Shown here: piece by piece, positions 16,866-24,950 of the stretch
Layout: each line of letters opens with the position of its first letter
Position numbering within the stretch: position 1 is the stretch's first letter
NCBI GenBank assembly: GCA_963819735.1
Contig: CAWFXC010000001.1
Span: 1,054,001-1,118,000, forward strand
Length of the DNA: 64,000 nucleotides
Direction: 5' to 3'
From: CAWFXC01 sp963819735
GTDB lineage: Bacteria > Actinomycetota > Acidimicrobiia > IMCC26256 > DASPTH01
Notes under the pieces: generated by a model
Told to the model about the DNA's origin: nothing
What the model saw: only the letters and a program-made list of their open reading frames with translations
Database searches by the model: none
Translations under genes and position numbers: made by a program

Positions 16866-18116
16866 ATGAGCGCACGAATCGTCATCCTCGGCGGCGGCAC
16901 GGGTGGGACTCTCACCGCGAACCGCCTCCGTAAGGTCCTCGCACCATCGGACGCGTCGATCACCGTCATCGACGCGGACGATCAACATGTGTACCAACCA
17001 GGTTTGCTGTTCGTCCCCTTCGGCTTGGCTCAACCGGAGGAGATCGTCCGGTCGCGGTCGGGCCAACTCCATGCCGGCATCGAGTACCACCAGAGCGGGA
17101 TCGACCACGTCGACATCGGCGCCGACCGGGTGTACCTCCTCGACGGGTCGGCGCTCGACTACGACGTACTCGTCGTCGCGTCGGGATCGCGTCTCGTGCC
17201 CGAAGAGACCGAAGGACTCACCGGCCCGGGCTGGATGGAAAAGGTGTTTACCTTCTATGACCTCCCCGGGGCCGCCGCATTGGAGGCCAAGCTCGCGGCC
17301 TTCAAGGGTGGACGCCTGGTCGTGAACGTGGTTGACATGCCGATCAAATGCCCGGTCGCGCCGCTCGAGTTCTGCTTCCTCGCCGATTGGTACTTCCACG
17401 AGCGAGGCAGACGCGACCGGGTCACAATCACCTACGTCACGCCGCTCGACGGCGCGTTCACCACTCCGACCGCGTCGAAGACACTCGGCGGGATGCTCGA
17501 CGAGCGTGGGATCGAGCTGGTCACGGAGTTCAACACGGGTGAGGTCGACGGTCCCGGCGGGCGCCTCATCGGCTACGACGAACGCGAGGTGCGCTTCGAC
17601 CTGGCGGTTGTGGTGCCGGTGCACAGCGGCGCCGCCTATGTCGGCGCGTCACCGGGCCTGGGCGACGACCTCGACTTCGTGCCCACCGACGAGCACACCT
17701 TGCAGTCGAAGGCGAAGCCCAACGTGTTCGCGATCGGCGATGCCGCGAACCTGCCGATCTCGAAGGCAGGGTCGGTGACACACTTCGAGGGAGAGACCCT
17801 CGTGGAGAACATTCAACGATTCCTGGGCGGTGAGGAGCTCGACGCCTCCTACGACGGGCACGCCAACTGTTTCATCGAGACTGGCTTCCACAAAGCGATG
17901 CTCATCGACTTCAACTACGACCACGAACCCGTCGGTGGGCACTTCCCCGCACGGGTAGGCGTGCCCCTGCTCAAGGAATCGCGGCTCAATCACCTCGGCA
18001 AGTTGATGTTCCAGTCGTTCTACTGGCACGCCTTGTTGCCCGGGCGTGACATCCCTGGCATCACCCCCGACATGCCCGTCGCCGGCAAGGACATTCTCGC
18101 TGGCGTGAGCGACTGA
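16866..18116 (+). CDS. Sulfide:quinone oxidoreductase
   Basis: A 416-residue flavoprotein that oxidises sulfide and passes electrons to the quinone pool at the membrane face. Visible marks are the FAD-binding IVILGGGTGGTLTANRLRK, the quinone-side YQPGLLFVPFG, the first redox cysteine in MPIKC162PVAP, the second FAD-contacting AIGDAANLP, and C335 in HANCFIETG. Classical SQRs have three cysteines; the Cys128-type residue is absent here, leaving the C162/C335 pair. The ATG at 16866 gives the normal N-terminus. It lies fifteen bases before the DsrC-like gene, so oxidised sulfur is probably handed to the carriers encoded next. Confidence 0.9.
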   Translation: MSARIVILGGGTGGTLTANRLRKVLAPSDASITVIDADDQHVYQPGLLFVPFGLAQPEEIVRSRSGQLHAGIEYHQSGIDHVDIGADRVYLLDGSALDYDVLVVASGSRLVPEETEGLTGPGWMEKVFTFYDLPGAAALEAKLAAFKGGRLVVNVVDMPIKCPVAPLEFCFLADWYFHERGRRDRVTITYVTPLDGAFTTPTASKTLGGMLDERGIELVTEFNTGEVDGPGGRLIGYDEREVRFDLAVVVPVHSGAAYVGASPGLGDDLDFVPTDEHTLQSKAKPNVFAIGDAANLPISKAGSVTHFEGETLVENIQRFLGGEELDASYDGHANCFIETGFHKAMLIDFNYDHEPVGGHFPARVGVPLLKESRLNHLGKLMFQSFYWHALLPGRDIPGITPDMPVAGKDILAGVSD

Positions 18117-18131
18117 CGAAGGAGCGAGTCA

Positions 18132-18449
18132 ATGCCCACAGCAACAATCGCCGGCGTCGACGTCTCGGTCAACGACGAAGGCTTCCTCGAGCAACCCGAC
18201 CAATGGACCGAACAGATGGCCGTCGAGATCGCACGCCAAGCAGGAATTGACCCTTTGACACCCCAGCATTGGCAGGTCATCAACTTCATGCGCAAGGAGT
18301 ACTTCGAGAAGGGCACTGGTCCGACCGTCCGTGCGCTCGGCAAAACCTCGGGCGTGTCGATCAAAGAGCTCTACCAACTCTTCCCGAAAGGACCGGCGAA
18401 ACTCGCGGCCAAGATCGCCGGCATCCCCAAGCCCCGCGGCTGCATCTGA
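18132..18449 (+). CDS. DsrC/TusE-family sulfur carrier with a single C-terminal cysteine
   Basis: A 105-residue protein with the full DsrC fold signature: EGFLEQPDQW, LTPQHWQVINFMRKEYF and the C-terminal arm LFPKGPAKLAAKIAGIPKP ending in RGCI. The penultimate C104 (CysA) is present. The second cysteine of true DsrC, eleven residues earlier, is replaced by A93. It is therefore of the TusE or RspA type and can carry a persulfide but cannot form the intramolecular trisulfide used with dissimilatory sulfite reductase. Spacing of fifteen bases on each side ties it to SQR and the DsrE-like gene. It probably relays sulfur from SQR. Confidence 0.9.
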   Translation: MPTATIAGVDVSVNDEGFLEQPDQWTEQMAVEIARQAGIDPLTPQHWQVINFMRKEYFEKGTGPTVRALGKTSGVSIKELYQLFPKGPAKLAAKIAGIPKPRGCI

Positions 18450-18464
18450 CGAGAAGGGAACCTG

Positions 18465-18932
18465 ATGTCGGACAGCATCACGAAAGTGTCGATCGTGATC
18501 TCGAAAGGCTCGCTCGAGGGCATCTACCCCGGGCTGATCATGGCCAACGGCGCGCGCGCCGAAGGGATCGACGCCGACCTCTTCTTCACGTTCTTCGGGA
18601 TTGACGCGATCCACCGCGAACGGACCGACCACATCAAGGTTGCCACGGTGGGCAACCCAGGCATGCACATCGCCAGCCTGGTCGGCGTGTTGCCGGGCAT
18701 GTCGGCCATCGCCACCAAGATGATGGAAAGGAAAATGTCAGAGCTCGACATCCCCCCCATCCACGAGTTCATCGAGATGATCGGCGACACCGGCGCCGGC
18801 ATGTACGCGTGCAAAGCCTCCGTCGACATGTTCGGGTTCTCCAAAGACGACTTCGTCGACCAGATCCAAGACATCATCACCGTCGGCGAGTTCTACGAAA
18901 AGGCAGCAGGCGGCCAAATCATCTTCACCTGA
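18465..18932 (+). CDS. DsrE2-like sulfurtransferase/carrier
   Basis: A 155-residue protein of the DsrE/DsrF-like superfamily. It has an N-terminal strand-helix (KVSIVISKGSLEGIYPGLIMA), a hydrophobic middle containing MSAIATKMMERKM, and the conserved cysteine C116 in GMYACKASVDMFGF. The middle segment and cysteine context are typical of DsrE2 proteins, which carry sulfane sulfur between rhodanese, TusA and later enzymes. A ribosome site AGAAGGGAA precedes the ATG. It is the last gene of the island. No TusA, Hdr or Dsr catalytic genes follow, so the downstream acceptor is unknown. Confidence 0.85.
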   Translation: MSDSITKVSIVISKGSLEGIYPGLIMANGARAEGIDADLFFTFFGIDAIHRERTDHIKVATVGNPGMHIASLVGVLPGMSAIATKMMERKMSELDIPPIHEFIEMIGDTGAGMYACKASVDMFGFSKDDFVDQIQDIITVGEFYEKAAGGQIIFT

Positions 18933-19130
18933 GCACCACGCTCGCGAAGCGTGTCAGCGGACTCGACCTGAGTTGGGTCAGCGGCGCGAATCCAAACTGC
19001 AGCACCTGCTGGCGTGGCGCAGTCACTCGGCGGTCGCCGACCCGCCAGTCGTGCGCCAGACGTACTCCACAACGAAAGGCCAAACGCGGTCAGCCGGGCG
19101 TCCTCACGGTCGTTCCGAAAGAACACCGAG

Positions 19131-20825
19131 CTAACCGTGGGTCTTGAGCTTCTGGCGGAGCGCTGGCGGGAGGAGCGACGAGCAGGCAGTGAGCGCGCTG
19201 TGTTGCTGTGCGGCGGGAAGTTGGGCGAAGAGGCGCCGCAGCGCCTTGGCGGTGGTGCCGGGGGGAACGACGACCCGGTTGGCGTTCATGCAGTCGATGA
19301 TCGGGCCGAGGAGCGGGCTCGGTGCGGCAGCGGCGGACGTCGACGGGGTCGGTCCCGTGCTCGACGCTGGTGCGGTGGTCAACGTGGTGTTGGGATGGAC
19401 GGGGAGGAGGACGGGTGCGCGCGGTTTCTGGGTGAAGTCGAAGTCCTTGGCGAGGTCGCCGAGGATCTTGACGTCCTCTCGGACGGTTGGGCGTGGGTCG
19501 GGTCGGCCGTCGGTGCGCGGATCAAGGCGTTGGCCGTGGAGGAAGTCGTCCTCGATGAACTTGTCGTAGGCGTCGAAGCTCAACGTCTGGTGGTCGACCA
19601 TGCCCGACTTCGCGTACGGACTGATAACGATCGCTGGGACCCGCAGGCCGTAGCCGTTCTGGTCGACTCGGGGAGGGGTGACGTGGTCGTAGAAACCGCC
19701 CCAGTCGTCCCATGACAGGAAGATGGCCGTCGATTTCCAGTCGGGACTGCGCATGACCGCGTTCACCACGCTCGTCACGTAGCTTTGCCCGGCGCTGACC
19801 GTGGCCGGGGGATGCTCGCTGACCGCTCCTGAGGGCACCACCCAGGACACCGCGGGGAGATGTCCTTGCTTCGCTTGTGCGTAGAAGTTGCGGACGTCCT
19901 GGATCTTTGCGAGGTCGCCGTCGGCTTTGACCGTGTCGAACCATGGCAACGGATTCCAGATCCCCGGGGTGTTCGACGACTGTTGCACGGGAGCGCAGGT
20001 GAGTGCTCCGTCGTCCTCGCAGTCGGGTTCGGTACCGCTGACCACGTAGTAGCCCCAGGGCACCTGGGACCTGTCGAGGAGATAGGTCAGATCGGTCCAG
20101 GCGTAGATCGGCGTGTCGCTCGTCGCGCCGTTGAGGTATGCCGGCGTGTTCGGCGGGCGCGCAGCTTGTGCCTGCAGCCCTGCGATCGAGTTGACGCAGC
20201 TCGCGGGGTTGTCGTGCTGCGTGCATGCCGCCGACCACTCCGACACCAGGAAGAGATGCGCCGGGAGACTCCACGACGCGACCGGTTCGAACATGTGGTC
20301 CTGGAGCACGAAATCGCTCGCGTACCTCCAGTAGTTCGGGATGTCACCCTTCGTGTGGTAGCCCATCACGTCCGGGTTGGCGGAGTTCGTGCACGCGGGA
20401 TCCGTCGGATCCAGACAGCCTTTGCGTCCGGCTTGAGCCTGGGCGACGAATCCGTCCATCTTCCCGCCGTTGACGTCGGCCACCGCGTTCTTCGCGTTGT
20501 GGGGGCCGCCACCATTCACGTCCGAGTGGTCCACGTAGGGCCTCACACATTTGCCCGACGCCGGATCAGGCACGCAAGGAGTGGGCTTCCCGGCCTTCAT
20601 CGGTATCCCATCGGCGCCGGGAAATGTTCCGAAGTAGGAGTCGAACGAACGGTTCTCCTGCTGGATCACGACCACGTGCTGGATCTGGTGGATCCCGCTC
20701 GTCGTCTGTTCGACCCCGGCTGCCGGATGCAGGTCGCCGACGGCGGCAGTCACACCGAGCGCTGAGCCAATCACGACAGCCACCGCGGCGACGGTCCGGA
20801 ATCGGGCATTGGTGCGACGTCTCAT
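19131..20825 (-). CDS. Secreted phosphoesterase (phospholipase C / acid phosphatase family)
   Basis: A 564-residue exported enzyme. The N-terminus MRRRTNARFRTVAAVAVVIG is a signal peptide with a twin-arginine-like basic start. The catalytic opening HVVVIQQENRSFDSYFG is the hallmark of the PF04185 phosphoesterase family, followed by a metal/phosphate region with PDVMGYHTKGDIPNYW and LSWDDWGGFYDHVTPP. A proline/serine/threonine-rich linker precedes a short C-terminal helical part. The substrate may be phospholipid or another phosphate ester outside the cell. It is convergent with the sulfur island and unrelated to it by context. Confidence 0.9.
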   Translation of the reverse strand: MRRRTNARFRTVAAVAVVIGSALGVTAAVGDLHPAAGVEQTTSGIHQIQHVVVIQQENRSFDSYFGTFPGADGIPMKAGKPTPCVPDPASGKCVRPYVDHSDVNGGGPHNAKNAVADVNGGKMDGFVAQAQAGRKGCLDPTDPACTNSANPDVMGYHTKGDIPNYWRYASDFVLQDHMFEPVASWSLPAHLFLVSEWSAACTQHDNPASCVNSIAGLQAQAARPPNTPAYLNGATSDTPIYAWTDLTYLLDRSQVPWGYYVVSGTEPDCEDDGALTCAPVQQSSNTPGIWNPLPWFDTVKADGDLAKIQDVRNFYAQAKQGHLPAVSWVVPSGAVSEHPPATVSAGQSYVTSVVNAVMRSPDWKSTAIFLSWDDWGGFYDHVTPPRVDQNGYGLRVPAIVISPYAKSGMVDHQTLSFDAYDKFIEDDFLHGQRLDPRTDGRPDPRPTVREDVKILGDLAKDFDFTQKPRAPVLLPVHPNTTLTTAPASSTGPTPSTSAAAAPSPLLGPIIDCMNANRVVVPPGTTAKALRRLFAQLPAAQQHSALTACSSLLPPALRQKLKTHG

Positions 20826-21370
20826 CGGAGATCAGGTTCGGGACGACCCATAGCCGGATGATCGCGCCAACAGGTCATGAGTTTCGCAGCGCCGTGTAAG
20901 CGAAGCGTGAAGTTCACGAACGTTGGCGCAGCGCGCCCGAGCGCTTGTGGCGATCACTCACCCCGATGGCATTGCCAGCACGACGAAGATCATCCCGAGG
21001 TAACTCGGCGGCAACGGATGTTGCCCTTCGCCACCCCCTTTCTGAACAATGCGGCAGCCTTAGCTTCACCGCGAAGACGACTGCCCGGGTGGTTGTCGTG
21101 AGCCTGTCACCGCCGCCTCGGCATCCCACCCGCCGCCTTCCAGTACGAGGGACTCGTCATGCTCGGGGGGAGGGAGGGGCGCGAGGACACGCACGGCGAG
21201 GAGATGCTGCGCGGCTAGCCCGATCGCGGTGGCACCGTCGTCGTGCCGATCAGGATCGTGATCGAGGCGGTAGACGCCAGGTGACGTCTCCTTGAGTCGC
21301 ACATGCGCCAGCACGATGCGGCGAGGCCCCCCTCTTGCCCTTGACCTCTATAACCCTTGCGGCGCATGAG
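20826..21370. other. Gene-poor stretch between the phosphoesterase and tRNA-Thr genes
   Basis: No convincing intact gene is seen on either strand. The part next to the tRNA holds a short coding-like piece on the minus strand, listed separately. The remainder has several short open frames with no recognisable motif and no repeat or terminator that I could identify. A decayed insert beside a tRNA is one explanation. Confidence 0.5.
21066..21314 (-). pseudogene. Possible remnant resembling a phage terminase C-terminus
   Basis: The minus-strand frame reads LAHVRLKETSPGVYRLDHD, then PDRHDDGATAIGLAAQHLL. The RLDH...HDD-x-A pattern resembles the last active-site aspartates of terminase-type RNase H nucleases (often GGHDDxAVALA). 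The frame has no sensible N-terminal part and lies directly downstream of a tRNA gene, a common integration site. Treat it as a weak motif match only. Confidence 0.25.
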
Positions 21371-21446
21371 TGGAGCCGGAGAAGGGACTTGAACCCTTGG
21401 CCTGCTCATTACGAGTGAGCTGCTCTGCCGTCTGAGCTACTCCGGC
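21371..21446 (-). tRNA. tRNA-Thr (anticodon CGT)
   Basis: A complete 76-base cloverleaf with CCA encoded. The acceptor stem pairs GCCGGAG with CTCCGGC. The anticodon stem GCTCA/TGAGC encloses loop CTCGTAA, giving anticodon CGT, and the T arm is AAGGG-TTCAAGT-CCCTT. It lies just downstream of holB on the same strand. Confidence 0.96.
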
Positions 21447-21472
21447 GTGGCGGAGAGTGTATCGGCCCCGAA

Positions 21473-22618
21473 TCAGCCCCCTTGACGACTTCCCCCACCG
21501 CCGGCGGCCGGCAGATGGAGGAACAGCCGCTCGATCAACAGCGCTTCGTTGGGGTTGTGCTCACTGAGCGCCTGGCGGGCAGCCCGGCACGCGTCGAGGG
21601 CCCGCCCGGCCGACCGGGCATCGAGCTCGAGCACCGCGCGATCGGTGTTGAGCACGGCCACGCCGGGGCCGGCCATCGCGTCGCGGTACACCGTCTCGAG
21701 CGCCGTGATGCCCTCGAACAACGCGTCGGTGCGCGCCCGGCGATGCGCGCGCTTATGACGCTCCTCCAGCCGTCGGAGTTGTGCGCGGCGCGTGCGCTCC
21801 GGGTAGCCCGCGGCCTCCAACTCCGCGGCCAGCTGCTCGGTCTCCTCGGCCTGCGCGCGTTCGAGCTCCGTGAGCGCGCCCTGCAGCGCGGCCTGCACCG
21901 ACTCCGCCTGCGCGGCGACCGCGCCTCCGGTGCCGTCGATCGCGTCCGTCACCCCGACGAACGCGGCGCGCACCGGCCCGAGCGCGCCATCGAGCGCGCG
22001 GGCGCGGTCGAGCCGACCGCCCGCCAGATGGGCGAGCAGCTCCGCGCGATCGGCGTCGATGCCCGCGGCGCGCAGCGCGGCCGCGACCGACTCGGTGCCG
22101 AGGAACGCGAAGTCGACGCGCTGACAGCGTGAGCGAATGGTCGGAAGCAACTGATCGGCACCCGACGTGACCAACACGATCAACGCACTCGGCGGTGGTT
22201 CCTCCAACGTCTTCAGCAACTTGTTGGCGGCGGACTCGTTGAGCCGCAGTCGTTCGGCATCGAACAGCATGATGACCTTGCGCGCGCCTTCGATCGGGCT
22301 CTTGTACGCCTCGTCGACGATCGCCTGGGCGTCTTCCACCCTGATCTGCGTCGCCGGCGGATCGATCTCGACGACATCGGGGTGCACGCCGCGCAGGATG
22401 AGATCCCACGACCGCTCGTTGCCGTCGGGGGCGACGACCGCCGCCGCGAAACACCGCGCCGCTTCTTCGATCCCCGACCCGCGAGGCCCGACGAGAAGAT
22501 ACGCATGCACCGGGCGTTCCGCGGCACGCTGCAGCAGCGCGACCGCGCGGTCCTGGCCGACGACGCGGTCCCACATCAGCGGCGGTGCGGCCGGGCTAGT
22601 CGTCGACGGGGTGCTCAT
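21473..22618 (-). CDS. holB: DNA polymerase III subunit delta prime
   Basis: A 381-residue clamp-loader subunit. It opens with WDRVVGQDRAVALLQRAAER and has a degenerate P-loop, LVGPRGSGIEEAA, lacking the Lys-Thr pair as expected of delta prime, which does not hydrolyse ATP. A lagging SRC-like segment (TIRSRCQRVDFAFL) is the conserved arginine finger region. The C-terminal half is a long coiled-coil-rich helical domain. The ATG at 22618 overlaps the tmk stop (ATGA); an ATG nine bases upstream is less likely. The unit tmk-holB is common in actinobacteria. Confidence 0.9.
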   Translation of the reverse strand: MSTPSTTSPAAPPLMWDRVVGQDRAVALLQRAAERPVHAYLLVGPRGSGIEEAARCFAAAVVAPDGNERSWDLILRGVHPDVVEIDPPATQIRVEDAQAIVDEAYKSPIEGARKVIMLFDAERLRLNESAANKLLKTLEEPPPSALIVLVTSGADQLLPTIRSRCQRVDFAFLGTESVAAALRAAGIDADRAELLAHLAGGRLDRARALDGALGPVRAAFVGVTDAIDGTGGAVAAQAESVQAALQGALTELERAQAEETEQLAAELEAAGYPERTRRAQLRRLEERHKRAHRRARTDALFEGITALETVYRDAMAGPGVAVLNTDRAVLELDARSAGRALDACRAARQALSEHNPNEALLIERLFLHLPAAGGGGSRQGG

Positions 22619-23235
22619 CGACCCCATCCTGCCAGCAGCGGATCGATTGCGTGCCGAACGCGTGTGGCAACCTCATCGACGGAGCCGACCCCGTCGACCA
22701 CCAACCAGCCATAGCCCGCCGCGAGATCGCGATACGCCTGGCGGACCGCGGCGTGGAACGCGGCGCCCTCGCGCTCCAAGCGGTCGGGGGAATCGCCCTG
22801 ACGCGCCGCGGCGACTGCGTCGGGTACGTCGAGCACGATCACGAGATCGGGGGTGAGACCACCGCTCGCGACCGTGCTCAGTTCGTCGACCACCTCGACA
22901 CCCAGGCCCCGTACAACTCCTTGATATACGAGCGACGACGGCACGTAGCGGTCGCAGATCACCCATTCGCCGCGCTCGAGCGCAGGACGGATCTCGGTGG
23001 CGACGTGCTGAGCGCGATCGGCTGCCATCAGCAATGCCTCGGTGACCGGAGTGATCGTCTCGGGACCGTGGAGGAGCAGTTCGCGGATGACCGCGCCGGC
23101 ACTGCCCGCGCCCGGCTCGAACGTCTCGTGCACCGTGATCCCGAGCGCCCGGACCGTTGCCGCGAGCCGGGCGGCCTGGGTGCTCTTCCCGCTGCCGTCG
23201 CCGCCTTCCAGCACGATGAACGGCGCGCCGGTCAC
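22615..23235 (-). CDS. tmk: Thymidylate kinase
   Basis: A 206-residue dTMP kinase that makes dTDP for DNA synthesis. It has the P-loop LEGGDGSGKSTQAARL, the DRYVPSSLVYQG motif that binds the nucleotide, and a LID-like RQGDSPDRLEREG segment. Length and order of motifs are normal. The GTG start overlaps the stop of the upstream transporter gene (GTGA) and its stop overlaps holB, so the three are coupled. Confidence 0.95.
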   Translation of the reverse strand: MTGAPFIVLEGGDGSGKSTQAARLAATVRALGITVHETFEPGAGSAGAVIRELLLHGPETITPVTEALLMAADRAQHVATEIRPALERGEWVICDRYVPSSLVYQGVVRGLGVEVVDELSTVASGGLTPDLVIVLDVPDAVAAARQGDSPDRLEREGAAFHAAVRQAYRDLAAGYGWLVVDGVGSVDEVATRVRHAIDPLLAGWGR

Positions 23236-24944
23236 TCCGCCGCCTCGGCCGTCGTCGGGCTGCCCGAGTCAGCCTCCAGCGCGATTCCGATCTCCGGCTC
23301 CATCTCGATCTCCGTATCGGCGGCGATCGGTTCCGGCTCCGGACTCGGTTCTGACTCGAGGTCCAGGTCCAGGGTCAGCGCCGGTTCTGCCTCCGCCTCC
23401 GTCTCCGCCGCTTCCTCTGCCGAGGCCTCCAGATCCGTTTCCGGCTCCGATTCGTCGATGGGTACCGCGATCGGTGACGGCTCCATCAATCCCGGCGCGA
23501 AGAGCGGGACGGTCGTGGCCGCGCCCGCCGCCGACGGCGCCTCGCCGTCGGCAGTCGCGTTGCGCTCGGCGCGACGGATCGAACGCCACGACAGGAACCC
23601 GGCGACGAACGTGATGAGCCCGCCGCCCCACAGCGCGATGCGCACACCAGGGAGCGCGTAGCTGTAGGGCCCGATGGTCACCGACTGATTGGTGAGCAGA
23701 CCCTCGGTGACCCAGTTCCAGAAGTCGGCCCACAGCGGGGAGATCGTCAGCGAGATGAGGAGGCAGAGTCGCACCACCGTGTAGAGCGTCGCGAACGTTC
23801 GCCCGCGGAGCTCGTCGCTCACATTCTCCTGCAGGACGGTGAACCCAGTGACGTAGGTGGTGCCCGCGCACGCGCCCACGCCGCCGATGAACAGGGCCGC
23901 CGGTGCCAGCGACGAGACCGACGCCGCCAGCACCAGGAACACGCCGGTGCCGATGACCGCGAAGCAGAACACGAGGATGCGCGGCAACCGCTTCTGGAGC
24001 CACAGCAACGTGATCACGCCGATCGCGGCGCCGAATCCGAGCGCGGTCATGAGCACACCGAACGCGGCCGCACCGCCGTCGAGCACCTGCTGGGCGAAGC
24101 TCGGCCCGAGCGGGATCATGGCGCCGGCACCGATGAGCCCGAACCCGAGACCGAGCATCACACCGCGCACCAACGCGTGCTTCGAAACGAACTGGAAGCC
24201 TTCCTTGATCTCGCGGAACGTCTCGGTCCAGTCGATGCGGTGGTCGTTCGATCGGTCGCGCCGCGGAATGGGCAGGCGGTACACGATCGCGGCCGACACC
24301 AGGAACGTGCACGCGTCGAAGATCAGTGCGAGCGCTTCCTGATCGACCTTGAACGCGGCGATGATGTCGAGCTGGCCGAGGATCGTCGCCAGGCCGGCGA
24401 GCAGCGAGAAGATGATCGACGCGATCGGGAACGTGCCGTACGACGCGGCGAGTGACAACGAGTTGGCCGACGCCAACTGCTCGTCGGGCACGAGATTCGG
24501 CACCGACGCCGCCTGCGCCGGGCCCCAGAGCAGGGTCAAGACCTCGAGGCCCAGCGAGATGAAGAGCAGCCCGACCAGGCTGCCCACGAACGGGAGCAGC
24601 ACCAGCAGACTTGCCCGGCCGATGTCGCACAACACCATCACGGTGCGCCGGTCGAAGCGATCGATGATCACCCCGCCGACGGTGCCGAGCAAGAAGCCGG
24701 GGAGCACCCGCGTGACCATCACGAGGCTCACCGCGGCGCCGGAGTTGTCGGAGACACGCGCGGCGATCGCGAGGATGGCGATCAGGCCGATCCAGTCGCC
24801 CAGGCTCGACACGCACTGTGCGAGCCACAGGCGGAAGAAGGCCTTGGATCCGAAGACGCGCCACGGCGCGTCGGGCATCGGCGGCTCGGACGCGTCGGAC
24901 GGGATGAAGGGCGCCTGCGACGCGGCCGGCTGCTCCTCGGTCAT
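23232..24944 (-). CDS. MFS transporter with long acidic C-terminal tail
   Basis: A 570-residue major facilitator protein with about twelve spans. It begins AFFRLWLAQCVSSLGDWIGL, and the loop 2-3 segment GGVIIDRFDRRTVM is the family signature. It resembles macrolide-efflux-type and MFS_3 exporters. Residues from about 490 to 570 form an unusual Glu/Asp/Pro/Ala-rich tail, predicted to be disordered and cytoplasmic. It sits between topA and tmk, six bases after topA, and is co-transcribed with replication genes, a placement common in actinobacteria but with no known functional link. The substrate is unknown. Confidence 0.88.
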   Translation of the reverse strand: MTEEQPAASQAPFIPSDASEPPMPDAPWRVFGSKAFFRLWLAQCVSSLGDWIGLIAILAIAARVSDNSGAAVSLVMVTRVLPGFLLGTVGGVIIDRFDRRTVMVLCDIGRASLLVLLPFVGSLVGLLFISLGLEVLTLLWGPAQAASVPNLVPDEQLASANSLSLAASYGTFPIASIIFSLLAGLATILGQLDIIAAFKVDQEALALIFDACTFLVSAAIVYRLPIPRRDRSNDHRIDWTETFREIKEGFQFVSKHALVRGVMLGLGFGLIGAGAMIPLGPSFAQQVLDGGAAAFGVLMTALGFGAAIGVITLLWLQKRLPRILVFCFAVIGTGVFLVLAASVSSLAPAALFIGGVGACAGTTYVTGFTVLQENVSDELRGRTFATLYTVVRLCLLISLTISPLWADFWNWVTEGLLTNQSVTIGPYSYALPGVRIALWGGGLITFVAGFLSWRSIRRAERNATADGEAPSAAGAATTVPLFAPGLMEPSPIAVPIDESEPETDLEASAEEAAETEAEAEPALTLDLDLESEPSPEPEPIAADTEIEMEPEIGIALEADSGSPTTAEAAE

Positions 24945-24950
24945 ACGCGT

